A DNA stretch of 5,486 bases from assembly GCA_028684345.1 (NCBI GenBank), contig JAQUGB010000121.1, positions 1 through 5,486 on the forward strand. The letters are read 5' to 3'. Shown one piece after another: positions 1 to 4,347 of the stretch. The DNA is from Tepidiphilus sp. Lineage in GTDB: Bacteria > Pseudomonadota > Gammaproteobacteria > Burkholderiales > Rhodocyclaceae. A model generated the notes under the pieces. That model worked only from the letters and a program-made list of their open reading frames with translations, was not told the origin of the DNA and did no database searches. The number at the start of each line of letters is the position of its first letter. Position 1 is the first letter of the stretch. The position numbers and the translations under genes are program-made.

Positions 1-116
1 AACACCGTCTGGCTCGCCTTGAAGCCGGTGGTGTTGGCGTTGGCCACGTTGTGGCTGATGACGTCGAGCGCCTGCGAAGAGCTGGATAGGCCGCTCAAGC
101 CTTGTTGGAATGCCAT
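1..116 (-). CDS. flgE: FlgE, flagellar hook protein (N-terminal fragment, cut by window edge)
   Basis: FlgE polymerises outside the cell into the flagellar hook, the universal joint between rod and filament, after export by the flagellar type III apparatus and assembly under the FlgD cap. Only the first 38 codons are visible; the gene runs off the left edge of the window. The protein begins MAFQQGLSGLSSSSQALDVI and continues with SHNVANANTTGFKAS, the N-terminal helix and the ANxxTxGFK signature shared by rod and hook proteins (residues about 20-34). The start at 116 is preceded by a strong AGGAGAGG ribosome binding site. It lies 14 bp after the flgD stop, so it is surely cotranscribed with flgBCD. 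Other axial proteins (FlgF, FlgG) share this motif, but position directly after flgD and the MAFQQGLSGL start favour FlgE. Confidence 0.93.
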   Translation of the reverse strand, partial: MAFQQGLSGLSSSSQALDVISHNVANANTTGFKASQTV

Positions 117-130
117 GATCCTCTCCTGTC

Positions 131-808
131 TCAGATGATCTGCTTGACCTCGTCGAGGGTGAAGATACCCAGATCACCCACCTGCAGGTCGGTGCTCTTG
201 GGGCCCTTGACCACGCCGGTGACCTGGCCGAGCTGCAGCGGGCTGGCATTGACCGTGTCGCTGCCGCTCTTCGCCTCGACCTTGATTTTGTACATACCGG
301 GCTGGGCGGTTTGCCCGTCGTCGGCCTTGCCATCCCAGACGAAATTGTGGCTACCGGCGTCGAGCGAGCCAAGATCGAGCGAGCGCACGAGCACCCCGGA
401 CTGATCGGTGATCGTCACCTTCACGCTGCTCGCCGCGAGGGGCAGATCGACCCCGGCGATGCCGCCCGAATTCGTGAGCATGATCTGGTTGCCGGCCACC
501 AGCACCCCGCGCCCCACGAGCGAAGCCATGTCGGTCATCTGCGCCGTGCCGGCCAGCTCCGAGACGAGCTGATTCAACTTCTCGATGCCCTGCACCGTGC
601 TCATCTGCGCCAGTTGCGAGGTTACCTCGGCGTTGTCCATGGGGTTCAGGGGGTCCTGGTTCTTGAGCTGGGTGGTCAGCAGCGTCAGGAAGCGGTTCTG
701 CATGTCCTCGACGGCGCCGGCCGTCACGCTCTTGCTCGTCTCGCGCTGACCGTACTGCGCCAGGATCGAATTCGCCGTGGTGGCGGTGGAGGAATTGATC
801 GTGCTCAT
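131..808 (-). CDS. flgD: FlgD, hook-capping scaffold protein
   Basis: FlgD sits at the tip of the growing hook and guides FlgE subunits into place; it is discarded when the hook is finished. The 225-residue length is normal for the family. The N-terminal FlgD domain is clear at about residues 33-80, with NRFLTLLTTQLKNQDPLNPM followed by DNAEVTSQLAQMSTVQGIEKLN, the family hallmark. Residues about 130-185 match the FlgD Ig-like region (VWDGKADDGQTAQPGMY, a FLWDG-type motif), and the last 35 residues (GQVTGVV to DLGIFTLDEVKQII) fit the Tudor-like part. There is no signal peptide, as expected for a type III export substrate. The start at 808 has a GGAG about 8 bp upstream. A 58 bp gap separates it from flgC and 14 bp from flgE. 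Nothing is truncated or odd. Confidence 0.97.
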   Translation of the reverse strand: MSTINSSTATTANSILAQYGQRETSKSVTAGAVEDMQNRFLTLLTTQLKNQDPLNPMDNAEVTSQLAQMSTVQGIEKLNQLVSELAGTAQMTDMASLVGRGVLVAGNQIMLTNSGGIAGVDLPLAASSVKVTITDQSGVLVRSLDLGSLDAGSHNFVWDGKADDGQTAQPGMYKIKVEAKSGSDTVNASPLQLGQVTGVVKGPKSTDLQVGDLGIFTLDEVKQII

Positions 809-866
809 CGTCCGTCTCCGGTGGGTTCGTCATTGATCGGCGACGGTGCCGTAACCCGCACCCCGC

Positions 867-1271
867 TCACTGCCCGATCGTCAGGGTTTTCTGTAGCAAA
901 CTTCGTGCCGTATTTACGACTTCCACGTTGTTCTGGTACGAGCGCGAGGCGGAGATCATGTTGACCATCTCCTCAACCACGTTCACGTTGGGCATCTGAA
1001 CGTAACCGTTCTCGTCGGCGGCCGGGTTGTTGGGCTCGTAGACGAGGCGCATGGGGGCGGCGCTTTGCACGATCTGGCTCACCTGTACGCCCTGCGCCTC
1101 GCCGTCGCGGATGGGGATGGTGCGGAAGACCACCTGCTTGGCACGGTAGGGCTGGCCGTCGGGGCCGACGACGCTCTCGGCGTTGGCGAGGTTGGAGGCG
1201 GTGGTGTTGAGCCGCACCGACTGCGCCGTGAGTGCCGACCCGGCGACCTTGAACACGTCGAGCATTGCCAT
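867..1271 (-). CDS. flgC: FlgC, flagellar proximal rod protein
   Basis: FlgC is a subunit of the proximal rod, the drive shaft crossing the periplasm between the MS ring and the distal rod. The 134 residues are the usual length. The N-terminal part carries the rod-protein signature: GSALTAQSVRLNTTASNLAN (residues 11-30) followed by GPDGQPYRAKQVVF (36-49), very close to enterobacterial FlgC. The C-terminal helix NVVEEMVNMISASRSYQNNV and the following VVNTARSLLQKTLTIGQ is the conserved axial-protein tail. The first ATG (1271) is chosen because AGGGAG lies about 6 bp upstream and the resulting MAMLDVFKVAGS lines up with known FlgC starts. It follows flgB by 22 bp and precedes flgD by 58 bp in the same operon. 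Confidence 0.97.
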   Translation of the reverse strand: MAMLDVFKVAGSALTAQSVRLNTTASNLANAESVVGPDGQPYRAKQVVFRTIPIRDGEAQGVQVSQIVQSAAPMRLVYEPNNPAADENGYVQMPNVNVVEEMVNMISASRSYQNNVEVVNTARSLLQKTLTIGQ

Positions 1272-1293
1272 GACGATCTCCCTGCGAATTCAC

Positions 1294-1695
1294 TCACTGC
1301 CCGGTGATGGCGGTGCGCATCCCTTTGAGCAGCCGGTTGATAAAATTGAGGCTCGCCTCGTAGTGGAACGCCGTCTCGGCGAAGGCCGTGCGTTCCTGGT
1401 CCATGTCGACGGTGTTGCCGTCGACGGACGACTGCACTTCGGTGCGGTAGCCCTCGTATTCGGCAAGCGGCCCGTCGCTCTCGACCGAGAGGTGATCGGG
1501 ATCGGTTTTCTCGAGCCTGGGGACGCTGCGGCTCGACTGGGCCTTGGAGAGCGCGGCGCGGAAATCGAGGTCGCGCGCCTTGTACCCGGGCGTGTCGGCA
1601 TTGGCGATGTTCGAGGCGATGAGCTGCTGCCTGCGGGCTTGCACTTCGAGCGCATGGCGCTGAAAAGCGAGGGCTTGTTCGAGTTTTTCCAACAT
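1294..1695 (-). CDS. flgB: FlgB, flagellar proximal rod protein
   Basis: FlgB is the rod subunit closest to the MS ring and is exported by the flagellar type III system. The visible signature is LIASNIANADTPGYKARDLD at residues 25-44, the conserved rod-protein motif with FlgB-type wording. The C-terminal tail (ERTAFAETAFHYEASLNFIN, then RLLKGMRTAITGQ) forms the matching helix. I take the second ATG (1695) as the start, giving 133 residues: GGAGG at 1702-1706 ends directly against the upstream in-frame ATG at 1701 but is 6 bp from the ATG at 1695. The protein then begins MLEKLEQALAFQ, like other FlgB proteins (ML-KL--AL-FQ). It is the first gene of the flgBCDE operon and diverges from flgA. 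Confidence 0.96.
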   Translation of the reverse strand: MLEKLEQALAFQRHALEVQARRQQLIASNIANADTPGYKARDLDFRAALSKAQSSRSVPRLEKTDPDHLSVESDGPLAEYEGYRTEVQSSVDGNTVDMDQERTAFAETAFHYEASLNFINRLLKGMRTAITGQ

Positions 1696-1701
1696 GGTCA
1701 T

Positions 1702-1706
1702 CCTCC
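1702..1706 (-). promoter_or_regulatory. flgB ribosome binding site that decides the start
   Basis: The minus strand reads GGAGG-ATGACC-ATG here. A ribosome cannot use the first ATG with zero spacing from the GGAGG, while the second ATG is ideally placed at 6 bp. This supports the 1695 start for flgB over the longer 1701 start. Confidence 0.75.
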
Positions 1707-1786
1707 GGTTTGGGACGACGGGTAATGAGCACTTTCCATGCCTGACAGGATAAGTCCCTGCCCGTCAAGGCAAAGGGCGGAACATG

Positions 1787-1843
1787 CGGGATTCTTCCCG
1801 GCAAATTCGCGCTTGCCTGCCGGCAAGGATTGCCGGGCTTGCC
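1787..1843. repeat. Cluster of short inverted and direct repeats (CCGGCAA/TTGCCGG)
   Basis: Several perfect small repeats overlap here. CGGGA-TTCT-TCCCG lies at 1787-1800. CTTGCC-TGCC-GGCAAG lies at 1812-1827. CCGGCAA-GGA-TTGCCGG lies at 1820-1836. The heptamer CCGGCAA occurs at 1798-1804 and again at 1820-1826, exactly 22 bp apart (about two helical turns), and inverted at 1830-1836. GCTTGCC is repeated at 1811-1817 and 1837-1843. No T-tract follows, so it does not look like a terminator. Binding sites for a regulator are one reading; RNA structure in the flgA leader is another. Function is inference. Confidence 0.55.
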
Positions 1844-1866
1844 GATCCGTGTTAGAACTTCGGCCC

Positions 1867-2562
1867 ATGAACGCCGTCCGCCTTTTCGCCTTTTTCTTTC
1901 CCTTCGCTCTCGGGCTGTGTAGCCTTGCGGCCGAAGCGCGCCAGGAGCCGCAGGCAGTGGAGCAGACCGTGCGCGCCTTCCTGCAGCAGGCGACGGCGGG
2001 GCTGCCGGGGCGGGTGCAGATCGAGGTCGATCCGTTCGACCCCTACAATCAGCTCCCTCCCTGCCGCCAGCTGCAGGCCTTCGTGCCGGAGAACGTGCGG
2101 CTGTGGGGACGGGTGGCGGTGGGCGTGCGCTGCACCGATCCTGCCCCCTGGACGGCTTATCTCACCGCCCGGGTCGCGGTGTTTGGCGCTTATTACCAGA
2201 GCGCCCGGCCGCTGCGCGCGGGGCAGATCCTCTCGCCCGACGATCTGCGCCGTGAAGAAGGAGAACTCACGGCGCTGCCGGAAGACGTGGTGCTCGATGC
2301 CTCCCGCGTGGTGGGCGCACGCCTGCGCGGCAGCCTCGCGGCCGGCCAACCCCTGCGCCAGAGCCAGATCGTGTTGCCCGACGTCGTCTCGCCGGGAATG
2401 GACGTCGTCGTCCGCGCCACTGGCCCGGGCTTCGTGGTGGAGAATCGCGGCAAGGCGCTCAATCGCGCCGCCCCGGGCGAGACGGTGCGGGTGCGGCTCG
2501 AGGGTGGGCGCGTCGTCTCGGGTCAAGCCCAACCAGATGGCTCGGTAGCGCTCGGCCCTTAG
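1867..2562 (+). CDS. flgA: FlgA, flagellar P-ring assembly chaperone (exported)
   Basis: FlgA is a periplasmic chaperone that helps FlgI subunits assemble into the P ring around the rod. The 231-residue product starts with a Sec signal peptide: basic R5, a run of hydrophobic residues (LFAFFFPFALGLCSLAA), and a likely cleavage site after AEA at residue 24. The mature part has the paired cysteines typical of FlgA (C66 in LPPCRQL and C89 in GVRCTDP), then a SAF domain from about residue 113 (ARPLRAGQILSPDDLRREEG) through VVGARLRGSLAAGQPLRQSQ, and the C-terminal beta domain with VVENRGKALNRAAPGETVRV. I chose ATG 1867 since it places the signal peptide at the N terminus; upstream in-frame starts (ATG 1738, GTG 1849) add non-conserved residues. 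No good Shine-Dalgarno is visible. It is divergent from flgB and has its own transcript start, while flgM downstream has a separate promoter. Confidence 0.95.
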   Translation: MNAVRLFAFFFPFALGLCSLAAEARQEPQAVEQTVRAFLQQATAGLPGRVQIEVDPFDPYNQLPPCRQLQAFVPENVRLWGRVAVGVRCTDPAPWTAYLTARVAVFGAYYQSARPLRAGQILSPDDLRREEGELTALPEDVVLDASRVVGARLRGSLAAGQPLRQSQIVLPDVVSPGMDVVVRATGPGFVVENRGKALNRAAPGETVRVRLEGGRVVSGQAQPDGSVALGP

Positions 2563-2591
2563 GGTGGCAAGCATCATCCACCGTACGGCGG
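2563..2591. repeat. Inverted repeats between flgA and the flgM promoter
   Basis: Just after the flgA stop, GGTGG (2563-2567) can pair with CCACC (2578-2582). Overlapping that is a near-perfect 14 bp palindrome, CCACCGTACGGCGG (2578-2591, one mismatched pair, core CCGTACGG). No U-rich tail follows, so a rho-independent terminator for flgA is not supported. The palindrome centre is roughly 67 bp before the expected flgM transcript start, so a regulator site is possible but unproven. Confidence 0.35.
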
Positions 2592-2618
2592 CATCGTGCG
2601 ATTCTGTGCGGAAAATGC

Positions 2619-2645
2619 TAAAGTTTTCTCATGACTTGCCGTTAC
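2619..2645 (+). promoter_or_regulatory. Sigma-28 (FliA) promoter of flgM
   Basis: The sequence TAAAGTTT (2619-2626) matches the sigma-28 -35 consensus at all 8 positions. It is followed by exactly 11 bp and then GCCGTTAC (2638-2645), which matches 6 of 8 positions of the -10 consensus GCCGATAA. The expected transcript start is about 2650-2655, some 30 bp before the flgM start codon. The placement is as expected from well-studied flagellar systems, where flgM and flgN are also expressed from a late class III promoter, giving negative feedback of FlgM on FliA. Confidence 0.9.
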
Positions 2646-2671
2646 CTCCCCCATCGACGCACCGGATTCAA

Positions 2672-2680
2672 AGAGGAAAG
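2672..2680 (+). promoter_or_regulatory. flgM ribosome binding site
   Basis: AGAGGAAAG lies just before ATG 2684 and supports this as the flgM start instead of any upstream in-frame codon, which would also fall before the promoter. Confidence 0.75.
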
Positions 2681-2683
2681 GCG

Positions 2684-2995
2684 ATGAAGATCGGAACCCC
2701 CACGCCGCCCGTGACGGGAGGGGCGGAAGCCCTGAGGCCGAGCCCTGCCGGCGGCCATGCGCCCTCTGCCACGCCGCGTGCTGGCAGCACGAACGACTCG
2801 GTGGCCGTCTCACGCCTGGCGGATTTGCTGGCGCAGGGAGAACGTGCGATGGAAACCACTGCCGAAATCGACGCCACCCGCGTCCAGGAAATATCCCAGG
2901 CAATCCGCGACGGGCGCTTTCACATAGACCCCGAGCGCATCGCCGACGGCCTGCTTGCCGGCGTACGCGATTTCCTCATCCTAGAGAACCGATGA
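2684..2995 (+). CDS. flgM: FlgM, anti-sigma-28 factor
   Basis: FlgM binds FliA (sigma-28) in the cytoplasm and blocks late flagellar transcription until the hook is complete; it is then exported through the hook channel, freeing FliA. The 103-residue product has the family's layout: a disordered, Pro/Gly/Ser/Ala-rich N-terminal half (residues 1-45) suited to export, then the conserved sigma-binding C-terminal half, with DSVAVSRLADLL, AEIDATRVQEISQAIRDGRF and HIDPERIADGLLAGVRDFL. The start is set by the AGAGG at 2672 and by the sigma-28 promoter immediately upstream. Its stop overlaps the flgN start as ATGA, so the two are translationally coupled. FlgM made from a FliA promoter closes a feedback loop. 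Length and motifs are complete, with no missing part. Confidence 0.95.
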   Translation: MKIGTPTPPVTGGAEALRPSPAGGHAPSATPRAGSTNDSVAVSRLADLLAQGERAMETTAEIDATRVQEISQAIRDGRFHIDPERIADGLLAGVRDFLILENR

Positions 2996-3477
2996 GCCTC
3001 TCTCCCACCGCCCTCGCCCTGCTCTCCCAACTGCTCGCGCAAGAAGAGCGTGCGCTCGAGCGTTTCCTCGCCGTACTCGAAGAGGAGCGCCGAGCCCTGC
3101 TCGCAGGTGAAGTCGAGGCGATCGCCTCGAGCGTGGAGCGTAAGAACGAGATTACCGAATCCTTGCAGAACTGCAGCCGGCAGAAACTGCTGCTGGCGGC
3201 AAAAAGCGCCGGCAAAACCGAGCAGGAGGCCGCCGCCGTGCTCCAGCAATGGATGCAGGAGCCCTCGCTCGCCCCCGTGTGGGAACGCATCCGAACGCTG
3301 GCCGAACGCTGCCGGCGCGCCAACCTCGAAAACGGCACCTTCATCCGCGAGCGGCTGGCGGTCAATCAGCAGGCGCTCGACGTGCTCCTCGGCGCCCAGG
3401 AGCGCCTCACCACCTACGACGCGCTCGGCACCACGCGCTTTCGTACCGCCACCCGCCGTCCGTTGGGGTCGGCCTGA
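2992..3477 (+). CDS. flgN: FlgN, export chaperone for hook-associated proteins
   Basis: FlgN binds the C termini of FlgK and FlgL in the cytoplasm and delivers them to the flagellar type III export gate. The 161-residue product is nearly all helical and rich in Glu, Arg, Leu and Ala, as the family is. An N-terminal helix pair (LLAQEERALERFLAVLEEER, then RALLAGEVEAIASSVERKNE) matches the FlgN pattern with its L..E...L..GD/EVE.l......K.e element. The later part has ANLENGTFIRERLAVNQQAL, corresponding to the conserved N..NG..I......QQAL segment, and ends in TTYDALGTTR. The ATG overlaps the flgM stop (ATGA) and has only a weak purine stretch upstream, suggesting coupled translation. Sequence conservation in FlgN is low, so position after flgM is an important part of the call. 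Confidence 0.9.
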   Translation: MSLSPTALALLSQLLAQEERALERFLAVLEEERRALLAGEVEAIASSVERKNEITESLQNCSRQKLLLAAKSAGKTEQEAAAVLQQWMQEPSLAPVWERIRTLAERCRRANLENGTFIRERLAVNQQALDVLLGAQERLTTYDALGTTRFRTATRRPLGSA

Positions 3478-3481
3478 ACGC

Positions 3482-3506
3482 CCCGTCGTCGAAACGGGCA
3501 TTTTCT
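3482..3506 (+). terminator. Possible weak terminator after flgN
   Basis: Five bases after the flgN stop, CCCGT (3482-3486) and ACGGG (3494-3498) form a 5 bp stem with a 7 nt loop, followed by CATTTTCT. The stem is short and the T-run only four long, so at best this is a weak or partial terminator between flgMN and the ParA-like gene. Confidence 0.3.
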
Positions 3507-3548
3507 GCCACAATGCAACCCGTTGGCCGATCGCCGGAGCCTCGCGTC

Positions 3549-4328
3549 ATGATCACCGTCGTCTTCAACCAGAAAGGCGGGGTGGGCAAATCCACCATCA
3601 CCGTCAATCTCGCCGCCATCGCCGCCCGGCGCGGGCTGCGCACCCTCGTGGTCGACCTCGACCCGCAGGCGAACACCACGCGCTACCTCCTGGGCGAGGC
3701 CGCGGAAACCGCCGAACCGACGCTTGCCGAATTTTTCGATCAGACGCTCAACTTCAAGCTCGACCCGCGGCGCACCGAGGAATTCGTCCTGCCCACGGCG
3801 CACGAGTGCCTCGCCCTCCTCGCCGGCCACGGCACGCTCGAAGAGCTGCAGGGCAAACTCGAATCGCGCTACAAGATCTTCAAGCTGCGCGAGGCCCTGC
3901 GCGAGCTCGCGGCACAGTTCGACCGCATCTATATCGACACGCCGCCGGCGCTCAATTTCTACACCCGCTCGGCGCTCATCGCCGCGCGCTGGTGCCTCAT
4001 CCCCTACGACTGTGACGAGTTCGCCCGCCGGGCGCTCCTGCAGCTGCTCGAAACGCTCGAGGAAGTCCGCGCCGACCACAACCCCGAACTGCAACTGGCA
4101 GGCATCGTGGTCAACCAATTCCAGAGCCGCGCCACCTTGCCGCGACAGGCGGTGGACGAACTCGCTGCCCAAGGTTTGCCCGTGCTCTCGCCCTACCTCT
4201 CGAGTTCGGTCAAGGTGAAAGAGTCGCATCAGAAGAGCTTGCCGCTCGTAGCGCTCGAACCCGGCCATCGGCTGGCGCAGGAATTCGCCGCCCTCTTCGA
4301 GGCGATCGAAGCGCGCACCGCCGGCTAG
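3549..4328 (+). CDS. ParA/Soj-family ATPase, orphan (no ParB in window)
   Basis: This is a 259-residue P-loop ATPase of the ParA/MinD (SIMIBI) class, which act as ATP-driven dimers that place DNA or protein cargo in the cell. Visible motifs are the deviant Walker A KGGVGKST (residues 9-16, with signature K9 and K14), Walker A' VVDLDPQAN (34-42, D38) and Walker B IYIDTPPAL (127-135, D130). The tail SSSVKVKESHQKSLPL corresponds to the DNA-binding/switch end of Soj-type proteins. A less usual middle part reads EELQGKLESRYKIFKLREAL, and YDCDEFARRALLQLLETLEE follows Walker B. There is no C-terminal amphipathic MinD helix and no extended N-terminal HTH as in plasmid ParA. I prefer ATG 3549 (GGAG 9 bp upstream; the protein begins directly with the beta strand) over ATG 3513. 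It lies 71 bp after flgN and 11 bp from the convergent helicase gene. Its cargo is unknown; chromosome segregation is only one option. Confidence 0.9.
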   Translation: MITVVFNQKGGVGKSTITVNLAAIAARRGLRTLVVDLDPQANTTRYLLGEAAETAEPTLAEFFDQTLNFKLDPRRTEEFVLPTAHECLALLAGHGTLEELQGKLESRYKIFKLREALRELAAQFDRIYIDTPPALNFYTRSALIAARWCLIPYDCDEFARRALLQLLETLEEVRADHNPELQLAGIVVNQFQSRATLPRQAVDELAAQGLPVLSPYLSSSVKVKESHQKSLPLVALEPGHRLAQEFAALFEAIEARTAG

Positions 4329-4347
4329 GAAAACGCTGCCTAGAGCC
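4325..4347. repeat. Inverted repeat spanning both convergent stop codons
   Basis: CTAGG (4325-4329) and CCTAG (4339-4343) form a perfect 5 bp inverted repeat with a 9 nt loop; outer GGCT (4323-4326) and AGCC (4344-4347) can extend it in an alternative pairing with a 2-base bulge. The TAG stop of the ParA-like gene (4326-4328) and the TAG stop of the helicase gene (4342-4340) are in opposite arms. There is an AAAA run in the loop but no proper T-tract, so a bidirectional terminator role is only a guess. Confidence 0.35.

Larger units (their letters stand above)
1702..1866. promoter_or_regulatory. Divergent flgB-flgA intergenic control region
   Basis: This gap between two divergent flagellar genes must hold the promoters for both flgBCDE (minus) and flgA (plus). 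I do not find a convincing sigma-54 (GG-N10-GC), sigma-28 or sigma-70 site. The nearest is a weak GG-N10-GC on the minus strand at 1786-1799, whose -12 part is CCGC instead of TTGC. The region instead holds clustered inverted repeats described separately. Known flagellar systems place flgB and flgA under class II control (FlhDC with sigma-70, or FleQ-type activators with sigma-54); which applies here cannot be read from the sequence. Confidence 0.6.

Noticed and set aside
1786..1799. GG-N10-GC on the minus strand as a sigma-54 promoter for flgB
   Set aside because: Only the invariant GG and GC fit; the -24 lacks TGGCAC and the -12 reads CCGC instead of TTGC. It is also explained by the small CGGGA/TCCCG inverted repeat.
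1841..1848. GCCGATCC as a sigma-28 -10 element for flgA
   Set aside because: It matches 6 of 8 bases, but the -35 position 11 bp upstream (GGCAAGGA) does not resemble TAAAGTTT.
1852..2577. Antisense open frame opposite flgA
   Set aside because: His/Arg/Gly-rich shadow translation without motifs; flgA itself has a signal peptide and SAF domain.
2777..2791. Perfect 7 bp inverted repeat CGTGCTG-G-CAGCACG inside flgM
   Set aside because: It lies in the disordered, poorly conserved N-terminal coding part, has a single-base centre and no T-tract, and could arise by chance in GC-rich DNA.
3486..3514. CACAAT as a sigma-70 -10 box for the ParA-like gene
   Set aside because: No fitting -35 at 16-18 bp (TCGTCG at 17 bp; TCGAAA only at 14 bp), so the promoter is not supported.
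3050..4015. Long plus-strand frame overlapping flgN and the ParA-like gene
   Set aside because: It is a frame-shifted shadow, with Arg/Ser/Pro/Ala-rich translation, crossing two well-supported genes and their gap.
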